Positions 40,082 to 48,277 of a stretch of 64,000 bases of DNA are shown here, in pieces. Location: NCBI RefSeq assembly GCF_002847445.1, contig NZ_CP025430.1, forward strand, positions 62,001-126,000, in the 5' to 3' direction. The translations under genes were made by a program, and so were the position numbers. The notes below the pieces were generated by a model. It did not search any database, was not told where the DNA came from, and worked only from the letters and a program-made list of their open reading frames with translations. How positions within the stretch are numbered: position 1 is the stretch's first letter; each line of letters opens with the position of its first letter. The DNA comes from Paracoccus zhejiangensis (GTDB lineage Bacteria > Pseudomonadota > Alphaproteobacteria > Rhodobacterales > Rhodobacteraceae).

Positions 40082-40730
40082 CGACGCGCTGATGACCAAG
40101 CGGCTCTCGACCTGCTATTCCGGGGTCGTGCATGACACGCTCAGGGCGATGGGTCTGCGCAACTTTACGCTGCCCTCCGATATCACCCCCCTGATGCCCG
40201 AGATGACGCTCTGCGGGCCGGCCTTCACCATCGAGGGCCATCCGGCAGACGCCGCCGACGCGCATGAGACGCTGCTGGCCTGGACCGGGCTTCTGTCCAA
40301 GGCGCCCTCGGGCCATGTCTGGGTCTGCCAGCCGCATACCCATGATCTGGCGCAGATGGGGGAATTGTCGGCCGAGACGCTGAAGAACAAGGGCGTGCTC
40401 GGCTGCGTGCTGGACGGGCTGGCGCGCGACACGAATTTCCTGATCGAGATCGGCTTCCAGACCTGGCGGCGCGGCCATACCCCGAATGACATCGTCGGTC
40501 GCTGGCTGCCGACGCAGACGGGGGGCGTGATCCATATCGGCGGTGTGGCCATCGCCCAGGGCGACTATCTGATGGGGGATCGTGACGGCATGGTCCGGGT
40601 GCCGCGCGCCATCGTGGCGGAGGTCACCGAGAAATCGGTCGAGGCGATGCAGACCGAAAGCAAGGTGCGCAATGCGATCCTTGCCGGGACGGACCCGCAG
40701 GAAGCCTACCTCAAATACGGCAAGTTCTGA
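40074..40730 (+). CDS. RraA-family protein (possible aldolase/decarboxylase)
   Basis: This is a 218-residue protein of the RraA/HMG-aldolase fold. A central glycine-rich block leads into VLGCVLDGLARDTNF, which contains the Arg and Asp that in 4-hydroxy-4-methyl-2-oxoglutarate aldolases bind pyruvate enolate and Mg. The C-terminal part has GDYLMGDRDGMVRVP, also diagnostic. In sugar-acid clusters such proteins act as 2-keto acid aldolases or oxaloacetate decarboxylases, but many are unassigned. Start and stop both overlap neighbours, so it is embedded in the operon. Confidence 0.82.
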   Translation: MIDDALMTKRLSTCYSGVVHDTLRAMGLRNFTLPSDITPLMPEMTLCGPAFTIEGHPADAADAHETLLAWTGLLSKAPSGHVWVCQPHTHDLAQMGELSAETLKNKGVLGCVLDGLARDTNFLIEIGFQTWRRGHTPNDIVGRWLPTQTGGVIHIGGVAIAQGDYLMGDRDGMVRVPRAIVAEVTEKSVEAMQTESKVRNAILAGTDPQEAYLKYGKF

Positions 40731-41836
40731 TGCGCATCTCCGGGCTCGATATTCGCGCCTGCAGCGCCAGCGCCGCGCCCGACAGCGAGATGCTGCGCGG
40801 TGCGGCTGGCGGAAGGCGGCAGGACTTTCTGGTCTATACGCTGCGGACGGAATGCGGCCGCTCGGCCTCGATGTTCGGCTTTGCCGGTGCGGATGCCGGT
40901 GGCTCGGCCCGGCTGGCGAAATCGCTGGACGCCTTTCTGACCGGCCGCAATGTCCATGACCGCGAGGCGCTGTGGCATGATTTCCGCCTGCGCAACCGCA
41001 TGTGGGGGCATTTCCCCATCTATGTCTGGGGGCCGATCGATTGCTGCCTCTGGCTGCTGGCGGCCGAGGCGGCGGACCTGCCGTTGTACCGCTATATCGG
41101 CGCGGCGCGTGACAGCGTTCCGGTCTATCTCAGCTCGATGTTTCTGGAGCAGGCCGAGGATTACGTGGCCGAGGCCCGGTCGGCGCAGGCCGAGGGATTT
41201 GCCGCCTACAAGCTGCACCCGCCGGGCCGCTCGGTCGAGGAGGACCTGCAGATCCATGCCGCCGTGCGGCAGGCGGTGGGCGAGGGCTTCCCGCTGATGA
41301 GCGACCCGGTCGCCAATCTCAGCCTGCCCGATGCGCTGCGCTATGGCCGCGGGCTGGAGGATCTGGGCTTTGCCTGGTTCGAGGAGCCGATGGCAGACGA
41401 GAACATCCCGGCGCTGCGCGAATTGACGCGGCAGCTGGACATTCCGGTGGTCGGCACCGAGACGCTGGCCGGCCATCCCTACAGCCTTGCCGATATCGTC
41501 GCGCGCCAAGTGGTCGACGTGATCCGCGCCGATGTCAGCTGGACTGGCGGTGTGACCGGGGTGTTGAAATCGGCGCGCCTGGCCGAGGCCTTCGGCATGA
41601 ATTGCGAGATCCACACCGCCATCTTCCATCCGCTCGAGATGATGAACCTGCATCTCTGCGCCGCGGTGCGCAACTGCAGCTATCTGGAATTGCTGGCCCC
41701 GGTCCGGGACTTTGCCTTCGGCCTCAAGGGCGAACTGCCGATCCGTGACGGGGTCGCGCATTTGCCCGATGCGCCGGGGCTTGGCGCCGAACTGGACTGG
41801 GACCTGATCGAGAACGCGACCATGGAGGCGCTGTGA
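40730..41836 (+). CDS. enolase-superfamily dehydratase, second and divergent copy
   Basis: This is a 368-residue enolase-superfamily enzyme distinct from the one at 38639. The barrel motif is Lys161-x-His163 (AAYKLHPPG) instead of Lys-x-Lys. The metal ligands read Asp192 (SDPVAN), Glu218 (WFEEP) and Glu244 (GTETLAG). Further on are Asp268 (RADVSWTGG) and His295 (CEIHTAIFH). The altered base pair predicts a different substrate stereochemistry from the first copy. Its ATG overlaps the rraA-like stop (TGATG), and its own stop overlaps the next gene. Confidence 0.84.
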   Translation: MRISGLDIRACSASAAPDSEMLRGAAGGRRQDFLVYTLRTECGRSASMFGFAGADAGGSARLAKSLDAFLTGRNVHDREALWHDFRLRNRMWGHFPIYVWGPIDCCLWLLAAEAADLPLYRYIGAARDSVPVYLSSMFLEQAEDYVAEARSAQAEGFAAYKLHPPGRSVEEDLQIHAAVRQAVGEGFPLMSDPVANLSLPDALRYGRGLEDLGFAWFEEPMADENIPALRELTRQLDIPVVGTETLAGHPYSLADIVARQVVDVIRADVSWTGGVTGVLKSARLAEAFGMNCEIHTAIFHPLEMMNLHLCAAVRNCSYLELLAPVRDFAFGLKGELPIRDGVAHLPDAPGLGAELDWDLIENATMEAL

Positions 41837-42168
41837 TGCCACCGATGACAGACCAACCGATCACCGCCGGGCTGCTGCGCCTTGCGGTGGAGGACAATGT
41901 GCTGGTGGCCACCGGCCCGCTGGTTCCGGGCGCCACCGCGATCAATGGCGGTGGTGAGATGCATCTGCGCGAGGCGGTGACGCTTGGCCACAAGGTCGCC
42001 GCGCGGCCCATCGCCAAGGGCGAGAAGATCCTGAAATACGGCGTGTCCATCGGCTCGGCGACCGAGGACATTGCTGCCGGCCAGCATGTCCATGTCCACA
42101 ACATGCAAAGCGATTACACGCCTACCCATGTGCTCAATGAAACCGCGACAGGAGGCCGCGATGCTTGA
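41836..42168 (+). CDS. UxaA-family dehydratase small subunit (SAF domain)
   Basis: This is a 110-residue SAF-domain protein that corresponds to the N-terminal part of altronate/galactarate dehydratases (UxaA, GarD). It contains LGHKVAARPIAKGEKILKYG and ends with the HVHVHNMQSDY strand typical of these subunits. The large subunit is encoded next, with an 8-base overlap, as in split enzymes such as sulfolactate lyase SuyAB. The ATG at 41836 overlaps the upstream stop (TGATG); a GTG one codon earlier adds one residue. Confidence 0.86.
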   Translation: MPPMTDQPITAGLLRLAVEDNVLVATGPLVPGATAINGGGEMHLREAVTLGHKVAARPIAKGEKILKYGVSIGSATEDIAAGQHVHVHNMQSDYTPTHVLNETATGGRDA

Positions 42169-43348
42169 GGGCATTCTGCGCAGCGACGGGCGCAAGGGCA
42201 TCCGCAACACCCTCGCCGTCGCCTATCTGGTCGAATGCGCCCATCACGTTGCGCGCGAGATCGTCCAGCCCTATCGGGACGCGGGCGCGCAGGTCATCGG
42301 CTTTCCCGGCTGCTATCCCAATGCCTATGCCCAGACCATGATGGAGCGGCTTTGCACCCATCCGAATGTCGGTGCGGTACTGCTGATCAGCCTCGGCTGC
42401 GAAAGTTTCAACCGCTTCCAGCTGGAAAAGACCATCGCCGCGACCGGACGCCCGGTGGAGACACTGGTCATCCAGCGGGCAGGGGGCACGCGCGCGACCA
42501 TCGAGGCGGGCCGCGACTGGGTGGCAGCTCGGCTGCCGGAACTGGCGGCGGCACCCAGGGTGCCGATGGCGCTGTCGGAACTGGTCGTGGGCACGGTCTG
42601 CGGCGGCTCGGACGGGACCAGCGGCATCACCGGCAACCCGGCGGTGGGTCTGGCCTTCGACCGGCTGGTCGAGGCGGGCGCGACCTGCATTTTCGAGGAA
42701 ACCGGCGAGTTGATCGGCTGCGAGGGCATCATGTCCGCCCGCGCCGCCACGCCCGAGCTGGGACGCGAACTGACCGCCTCGGTCGAGAAGGCGGCGGCCT
42801 ACTATGCCACGCTCGGTTACGGCAGCTTTGCCGCCGGCAATGCCGAGGGCGGACTGTCCTCGATCGAGGAAAAGTCGATGGGGGCCTATGCCAAGTCCGG
42901 CAAGTCGCCGATCAGCGGTCTGATCAAGCCCGGCGACATCCCGCCCAAGGGCGGGCTCTACCTGATGGACGTGGTGCCCGATGGCGAGGTGCGCTTTGGC
43001 TTCCCGAACATCAGCGACAATGCCGAGATCGTCGAGATGATGGCCTCGGGCGCGCATCTGACGCTGTTCGTAACCGCGCGCGGCTCGGTCGTCGGCTCGG
43101 CCTTGGCGCCGGTAATCAAGATCTGCGCCAATCCCGAGACCTATGCCCGTCTGACCGAGGACATGGACGTGAACGCAGGCCGGGTCTTGTCGGGCACGCC
43201 GCTGGCCGAGGTGGGTGACGAGATCTTCGATCTGACCCTCGAGGTCGCGAACGGTCGCCAGACCGCCTCGGAATCGCTCGGCCATGCCGAATTCATCCTG
43301 ACCTACAAAAGCTTCGAGCCCATCGGCCCGGCTTGCCTGCCTGTTTGA
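42161..43348 (+). CDS. UxaA-family dehydratase large subunit
   Basis: This 395-residue catalytic partner of the small SAF subunit begins EGILRSDGRKGIRNTLAVAYLVEC, the standard opening of UxaA/GarD C-terminal domains. It has the metal-site Cys/His environment (GFPGCYPNAYAQ, LISLGCESFN, GTVCGGSDGTSGITGNPA and EETGELIGCE). Such enzymes are Fe/Mn-dependent dehydratases of sugar acids, or related lyases. I start it at 42161 behind AGGAGG; the upstream ATG at 42071 lies within the small-subunit gene. The natural substrate is unclear because two other dehydratases are encoded nearby. Confidence 0.86.
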   Translation: MLEGILRSDGRKGIRNTLAVAYLVECAHHVAREIVQPYRDAGAQVIGFPGCYPNAYAQTMMERLCTHPNVGAVLLISLGCESFNRFQLEKTIAATGRPVETLVIQRAGGTRATIEAGRDWVAARLPELAAAPRVPMALSELVVGTVCGGSDGTSGITGNPAVGLAFDRLVEAGATCIFEETGELIGCEGIMSARAATPELGRELTASVEKAAAYYATLGYGSFAAGNAEGGLSSIEEKSMGAYAKSGKSPISGLIKPGDIPPKGGLYLMDVVPDGEVRFGFPNISDNAEIVEMMASGAHLTLFVTARGSVVGSALAPVIKICANPETYARLTEDMDVNAGRVLSGTPLAEVGDEIFDLTLEVANGRQTASESLGHAEFILTYKSFEPIGPACLPV

Positions 43349-43357
43349 GGAATGACC

Positions 43358-44086
43358 ATGGGACGACTGACTGGAAAGACCTGCCTTGTGACCGCCGCCG
43401 GTCAGGGCATCGGCCGCGCAACCGCCGAGGCCTGGCTGCGCGAGGGCGCGACGGTCTGGGCGACCGATCTGAATGCGGATGCGGTCGGCAGCATAGAGGG
43501 CGCCATCGCGCGCCGGCTGGACGTGACCGACAAGACGGCGATCGAGGCGCTGGTGGCCGAGATCGACGGGCTGGACGTTCTGTTCAACTGCGCCGGGGTG
43601 GTCCATGCCGGATCGATCCTCGACTGCACCGACGCGGATTGGGACTTCGCCTTCGACCTGAACGCCAAGGCGCAATACCGGATGATCCAGACGGTGCTGC
43701 CCGGCATGTTGAGCCGCGGCGGCGGGTCGATCCTCAACATGTCCTCGGTGGCCTCGTCGGTGAAGGGCGTGCCGAACCGCTTTGCCTATTGCGCCTCCAA
43801 GGCGGCGGTCATCGGGCTGACCAAGGCGGTCGCCGCCGATTTCGTCACCCGGGGCATCCGCTGCAACGCCATCTGCCCCGGCACGGTCGACAGCCCCTCG
43901 CTGCATGACCGGCTGCGGGCGACCGGGGATTACGACAAGGCGATGCGCGATTTCGTGGCGCGGCAGGCCATGGGCCGGATCGGCAGGCCCGAGGAAATCG
44001 CCGCGCTGGCCACCTACCTGGCCAGCGACGAAAGCGCCTTCACCACGGGACAATGCCTCGCCGTCGATGGCGGCTGGACAATCTGA
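43358..44086 (+). CDS. SDR dehydrogenase, probable 2-keto-3-deoxy-L-fuconate-type
   Basis: This is a 242-residue short-chain dehydrogenase. The NAD motif is TAAGQGIG (about residues 12-19), NCAG follows, and the catalytic Ser130, Tyr144 and Lys148 show the 14-residue Ser-Tyr spacing of BDH2-like enzymes. This branch includes 2-keto-3-deoxy-L-fuconate 4-dehydrogenase of the oxidative L-fucose pathway. Its product would be the 2,4-diketo acid cleaved by the next enzyme. I prefer the ATG at 43358 because the GAGG site is too close to the ATG at 43352. Confidence 0.85.
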   Translation: MGRLTGKTCLVTAAGQGIGRATAEAWLREGATVWATDLNADAVGSIEGAIARRLDVTDKTAIEALVAEIDGLDVLFNCAGVVHAGSILDCTDADWDFAFDLNAKAQYRMIQTVLPGMLSRGGGSILNMSSVASSVKGVPNRFAYCASKAAVIGLTKAVAADFVTRGIRCNAICPGTVDSPSLHDRLRATGDYDKAMRDFVARQAMGRIGRPEEIAALATYLASDESAFTTGQCLAVDGGWTI

Positions 44087-44101
44087 ACAAGGGACATCTC
44101 G

Positions 44102-44953
44102 ATGAAATTTCTGCGTTATGGCGAAGTGGGGCAGGAAAAGCCCGGGCTGCTGGACGATGATGGCACCATCCGCGACCTCTCCGGCGTCCTGACCGGCGTC
44201 CTGACCGGCGACCTGCAGGGCGAGGCCTTGGGCAAGCTGGGCGATCTGCACGATCTGGACTTGCAGGCGCTGCCGGTGGTCGGGGGATCGCCCCGGCTTG
44301 GACCGCCGGTCGCCGGCACCGGCAAGTTCATCTGCATCGGGTTGAACTATGCCGACCACGCGGCGGAATCCGGCCTTGCCGTTCCGCCCGAGCCGGTCAT
44401 CTTCATGAAGGCCACCAGCGCCATCTGCGGGCCGAACGATCCCATCGTCATCCCGCGCGGCTCGACCAAGACCGATTGGGAGGTCGAGTTGGCCGTGGTG
44501 ATCGGCAAGACCGCCAAATATGTCAGCGAGGCCGAGGCGATGGATCATGTCGCGGGCTTCTGCGTCACCAATGACGTGTCCGAACGCGCCTTCCAGACCG
44601 AGCGTCAGGGCCAATGGACCAAGGGCAAGAGCTGCGACAATTTCGGACAGATCGGCCCCTGGCTGGTCACGCCCGACGAGATCGCCGATCCGCAGCAGCT
44701 GGGCATGTGGCTGACGGTGAATGGCGAGACTATGCAGGACGGCTCGACCTCGACCATGGTCTATGGCGTGGCCTTCCTGATCCATTACCTCAGCCAGTTC
44801 ATGTCGCTGCATCCGGGCGACGTGATCTCGACCGGCACGCCGCCGGGCGTGGGGCTGGGGCAGAAACCGCCGCGCTACCTGAAACCCGGCGACGTGGTTG
44901 AACTGGGCATCGGAGGACTTGGCGCACAGCGCCAGATCGTGATCGCGGACTGA
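44102..44953 (+). CDS. fumarylacetoacetate hydrolase family protein, probable 2,4-diketo-3-deoxy sugar-acid hydrolase
   Basis: This is a 283-residue FAH-family enzyme. The metal site is visible as WEVELAVVIG and, further on, TNDVSERAFQ. The active-site lid segment KGKSCDNFGQIGPWLVTPDE matches the hydrolases that split 2,4-diketo-3-deoxy-L-fuconate or -rhamnonate into pyruvate and lactate. It follows the SDR gene by 15 bases, which is the expected order of the last two steps. A 12-base tandem duplication near residue 28 repeats Gly-Val-Leu-Thr. Confidence 0.86.
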   Translation: MKFLRYGEVGQEKPGLLDDDGTIRDLSGVLTGVLTGDLQGEALGKLGDLHDLDLQALPVVGGSPRLGPPVAGTGKFICIGLNYADHAAESGLAVPPEPVIFMKATSAICGPNDPIVIPRGSTKTDWEVELAVVIGKTAKYVSEAEAMDHVAGFCVTNDVSERAFQTERQGQWTKGKSCDNFGQIGPWLVTPDEIADPQQLGMWLTVNGETMQDGSTSTMVYGVAFLIHYLSQFMSLHPGDVISTGTPPGVGLGQKPPRYLKPGDVVELGIGGLGAQRQIVIAD

Positions 44954-44985
44954 CGGTCCGCGTGGGAGAAAAGGGAGAGGATCAC

Positions 44986-45963
44986 ATGAAAATCAACAAC
45001 TTGAAAAAGGCGGCCTTGGCCGCCATCGCAATCGGCTTGGCTGCCTCCGGGGCGATGGCCGAAGAATGGCGGCTGGGTCACATCCTGCCGCCGGATCATC
45101 CGGGCAACCGCGCGCTGGAACAGGCCGCGACCGAAATCGCCAAGCGGACCGAGGGCCGCATCGACATCAAGGTGTTCCCGGCGGGCCAGGTCGGCGGCGC
45201 CAAGGAGATCCTGACCGGGATGACGCTCGGCACGCATCAGATGGCCTTCGACGGCGCCGGCATCCTCAGCCAGTGGACCAAGGAGCTTGGCGTGCTCGAG
45301 GCGCCCTATCTGGCCAAGGACTTTGCCCATCTGGAACGGCTCTACGCCAGCGAGAAGGGGCAAGAGCTTCTTGAAAAGCTGCGCACCGACCACGGCATCC
45401 GCATGCTGGATGTCTGGTATTACGGCACCCGGCACATGACCAACAATGTCCGGCCGATCGAAACCCCGGCGGATGTCAAGGATCTGAAGATCCGCGTGCC
45501 CGAGATCGAGCTGAGCCTTGAATTCATCAAGTCGCTTGGCGGCCGTCCGACTCCGATGGCCTTCCCCGAGCTGTATCTGGGCCTGCAGACCGGCGTGGTC
45601 GATGGTCAGGAAAACCCGCTGCCCACCATCGAGGCCGGCAAGTTCTACGAGGTGCAGGACCATTTGGCGCTGACCGGTCACCTGGTCCAGACCGTATCGC
45701 CGCTGGTGTCGGAAACCGCCTGGAACGCGGCCTCCGAGGCGGATCGTGCCGTGGTGCTGGAGGTGCTGCAGGCGACGGGCGATGTCTACAACAAGCAGAT
45801 CGCCGAACTCGAGGAAGGGCTGATCGCCAAGCTGGAAGGGTCCGGCATGAAGGTCACCCATCCCGACCGCGCCGCTTTCGCCGAGGCGGTCAAGCCGATC
45901 TACGCCCAGTTCGAGGATGTCTGGGGGGCGGGCACCTACGAGGCGCTGGCCGAGGTCGAATAG
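44986..45963 (+). CDS. TRAP transporter substrate-binding protein (DctP family)
   Basis: This 325-residue periplasmic binding protein of a tripartite ATP-independent transporter has a signal peptide (LKKAALAAIAIGLAASGAMA) cleaved near residue 25. Family marks are the acid-binding Arg in DLKIRVPE, and YLGLQTGVVDGQENPLPTI. TRAP systems take up organic and sugar acids with sodium. I start it at 44986 behind AAGGGAGAGG. Its place after the last catabolic gene suggests import of the aldonate or another acid of the same pathway. A strong hairpin separates it from the permeases. Confidence 0.92.
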   Translation: MKINNLKKAALAAIAIGLAASGAMAEEWRLGHILPPDHPGNRALEQAATEIAKRTEGRIDIKVFPAGQVGGAKEILTGMTLGTHQMAFDGAGILSQWTKELGVLEAPYLAKDFAHLERLYASEKGQELLEKLRTDHGIRMLDVWYYGTRHMTNNVRPIETPADVKDLKIRVPEIELSLEFIKSLGGRPTPMAFPELYLGLQTGVVDGQENPLPTIEAGKFYEVQDHLALTGHLVQTVSPLVSETAWNAASEADRAVVLEVLQATGDVYNKQIAELEEGLIAKLEGSGMKVTHPDRAAFAEAVKPIYAQFEDVWGAGTYEALAEVE

Positions 45964-45977
45964 CGCCGACCAGGGCA

Positions 45978-46017
45978 GGCCGACCGGAGAAAGCAGGTGT
46001 TGCGCGACCGGTCGGCC
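45978..46017 (+). promoter_or_regulatory. intercistronic stem-loop between dctP-like and dctQ-like genes
   Basis: GGCCGACCGG (45978-45987) and CCGGTCGGCC (46008-46017) form a perfect 10-bp stem with a 20-base loop, 14 bases after the binding-protein stop. No T-run follows. It has the same position and stem length as the hairpin in the ABC operon at 35701, which suggests mRNA stabilisation of the binding-protein section. Confidence 0.55.
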
Positions 46018-46048
46018 AGATCGCAATTCTCGGCAAGGGGTGACTGCC

Positions 46049-46531
46049 ATGCGGATCTTCAACAGGCTTGAAGGGGTGTTCCTGATCGCGCTGTTTACGC
46101 TCGCGCTGTCTGCGCTGACGGCGCAGCTTCTCAGCCGCTATCTGCTTCCGGTCCAGTTTCCCTGGACCGAGGAGCTGGCGCGGCTGACATTTACCTGGAT
46201 CGTGTTCTTCGGCGCGGCCTATGCCATGCGCACGGGGGGACTGATCGCGGTGACCATGCTGGTCGATGCGCTGCCCGACCGGCCGCGTGCCGCCATCGCC
46301 ATCGCCATGCATCTGTCCGGGGCCGTGTTCTTCGCGGTCGTGGCCTGGACGGGCACCACCGTCGCCATGAAGGTCGCCAACCTGCCGACCATCGCCATGG
46401 GGGTGTCCTCGACGTGGGAATACGCCGCCGTGCCCGCCGCCTCGGCGCTGATGCTGGTCCGCTCGCTTGCCGCCATCCGCAGCATCTGGCGCGACGGACT
46501 GCCGCGCCGCGGCGTCGAAACGATGATCTGA
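46049..46531 (+). CDS. TRAP transporter small permease (DctQ family)
   Basis: This 160-residue inner-membrane protein with four hydrophobic helices shows the DctQ pattern: an RFNRLEGVFL-like start (here RIFNRLEGVFLIALF), then FPWTEELARLTFTWIVFFGAAYAMRTGG, the conserved segment of the family. It pairs with the large permease encoded 10 bases downstream. I chose the ATG at 46049 after AAGGGGTG; the longer frame from 45917 begins inside dctP. Confidence 0.9.
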   Translation: MRIFNRLEGVFLIALFTLALSALTAQLLSRYLLPVQFPWTEELARLTFTWIVFFGAAYAMRTGGLIAVTMLVDALPDRPRAAIAIAMHLSGAVFFAVVAWTGTTVAMKVANLPTIAMGVSSTWEYAAVPAASALMLVRSLAAIRSIWRDGLPRRGVETMI

Positions 46532-46541
46532 GAGGAAGACG

Positions 46542-47822
46542 ATGGCTTTCATGCTGACACTCTGGCTCGTCCTGCTTGCCCTGGGGATGAGCGTCGCCCT
46601 GACCCTGGGCGTATCGTCGCTGGCCCAGCTCTGGATGGACGGCACGCCGCTGGTGGTGATCGCGCAGCGGATGACAAAATCGATCTCGGATTCCTTTCCG
46701 CTGCTGGCGGTGCCCTTCTTCATCTTCGCCGGCAACCTGATGAATACCGGCGGCATCACCGAGCGCATCTTCGGCCTCGCCCGGGTGATGGTCGGCCACA
46801 TGCGCGGCGGCCTCGGCCATGTGAATGTCGTCGCCTCGGTGGTCTTCTCGGGCATGTCGGGATCGGCGCTGGCCGATGCCGGGGGACTTGGCAACATGGA
46901 GATCCGGGCCATGCGCAAGGCCGGCTATGATGCCGGTTTCGCCGGGGCGGTGACCGTCGCCTCCTGCATCATCGGTCCGATGATCCCGCCCTCGATCCCG
47001 ATGGTGCTTTATGGCGTGCTGGCCGACGTGTCGATCGGGCGGCTGTTTCTGGGCGGCGTCGTGCCGGGCCTGCTGACGGCCGGCGCGCTGATGATCATGA
47101 TCGCCTGGTTCGCCCGCCGCCGCGACTATCCGCGCGACCCGGTGCCAAGTCTCGGCGACGTGCGCATCGCCTTCCTGCGCGCGGCCCTGCCCATTGCCAC
47201 GCCGGGCATCATCATCGCGGGCATCGCCTTCGGCCTGTTCTCGCCGACCGAAGCCGCCGTCGTCGCCTCGCTCTACGCGCTGGTCCTGTCCTTCTGCATC
47301 TATCGCGAGATGAGCCTGCGTGACCTGTGGAAGGTGATCCTCGACACCATCCGCATGTCCGCGATGGTCTGCCTGATCGTGGCGACCGCCAGCATCTTCG
47401 CGTGGATCCTTGCCGCGCATCAGGCACCGATGCGGCTGGCAAGCTGGCTGCTGACCCTGACCGACGACCCGCTGATGCTGCTGATCATCATCAATATCGC
47501 GGTTCTGGTCGCGGGCTTCTTCATCGAGGGTCTGGCGATCATGATCCTGATCGTCCCCGTGCTGGCGCCGACGCTGATCTCTGCCGGGATCGACCCGGTC
47601 CATTTCGGCGTGGTCTTCATCTTCAACCTGATGATCGGGCTGATGACGCCACCGATGGGGGTCGGTCTGTTCGTCGTCTCCGGTGTCTCGGGTATCCGCC
47701 TCGAGACCCTGATCCGCGCGACCATTCCCTTTCTGATCCCGCTGGTCGCGGTGTTGATCCTGCTGATCCTGGTGCCGGGCTTCGTGACCGGCCTGCCCAA
47801 CCTGCTGCTCGGGCCGCCATAG
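46542..47822 (+). CDS. TRAP transporter large permease (DctM family)
   Basis: This is a 426-residue DctM subunit, about 12 helices, and the sodium-coupled channel of the TRAP system. Family elements are PLLAVPFFIFAGNLMNTGGI, VVFSGMSGSALADAGGLG, IGPMIPPSIPMVLYG and NLMIGLMTPPMGVGLFVVSG. A GAGAGGAAG site precedes the ATG. It is the last gene of the 13.4-kb rightward run; no T-rich terminator is obvious after it, and about 750 gene-free bases follow. Confidence 0.93.
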   Translation: MAFMLTLWLVLLALGMSVALTLGVSSLAQLWMDGTPLVVIAQRMTKSISDSFPLLAVPFFIFAGNLMNTGGITERIFGLARVMVGHMRGGLGHVNVVASVVFSGMSGSALADAGGLGNMEIRAMRKAGYDAGFAGAVTVASCIIGPMIPPSIPMVLYGVLADVSIGRLFLGGVVPGLLTAGALMIMIAWFARRRDYPRDPVPSLGDVRIAFLRAALPIATPGIIIAGIAFGLFSPTEAAVVASLYALVLSFCIYREMSLRDLWKVILDTIRMSAMVCLIVATASIFAWILAAHQAPMRLASWLLTLTDDPLMLLIIINIAVLVAGFFIEGLAIMILIVPVLAPTLISAGIDPVHFGVVFIFNLMIGLMTPPMGVGLFVVSGVSGIRLETLIRATIPFLIPLVAVLILLILVPGFVTGLPNLLLGPP

Positions 47823-48277
47823 GCCGGATCGCGACATCTTGGCCTTGCGGCTTCCCGTTCAGGGAGGCTGTAGGGGACGGGGCTTCGGATCTGGCGGGCC
47901 TATCGTCTAGCGGGAGCGCGAGAGATCGTCGTCCGGTATCTCTCCGGGCGGCAGGACCTTCCTGTGCGACCGCCAAATGTGGCTAGAAGCTTGAACCCCC
48001 ATAGGGCAGGCCCCGTCATTAGCCTGCAGGCCGCGGCACCCGGATCAAGCGAGCCCGTACCGAAGATCAAGGCGACGTCGCCAAGACTGGTTCGCCTAGG
48101 CCAACAGGCTCAGCCAGTTCTCTGAGAACTTGGTGCCAGCTACCCGAGTCCGTGGCTAAGCTGCCGACGATCGTTCCGTCGCCTTACTCTTCCTCGGAAA
48201 ATAGCATTGAAAGAAGGGTGTGTGGCGAAACGAGCAATACTGGACAGAGCGCTTGACAGATGAGCCCAAGGACCCTG
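47823..48277. other. gene-free stretch, no recognised feature
   Basis: Nothing convincing is encoded here on either strand. Base composition is more even than in the surrounding coding DNA, and open frames are short or antisense-like. A short string (CTATCGTCTAGCGG) recalls the D-arm region of tRNA-Glu, but no acceptor or anticodon stem can be built around it. Together with the transposase stump that follows, it looks like scar DNA from past insertions. Confidence 0.5.

Noticed and set aside
42134..44812. 892-codon antisense frame across the UxaA, SDR and FAH genes
   Set aside because: It spans three genes with clear motifs on the other strand and gives a Gly/Arg/His-rich product typical of GC-rich antisense DNA.
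47905..47985. tRNA-Glu-like string CTATCGTCTAGCGG
   Set aside because: No acceptor stem, anticodon arm or T-arm can be folded around it, so it is a chance match.
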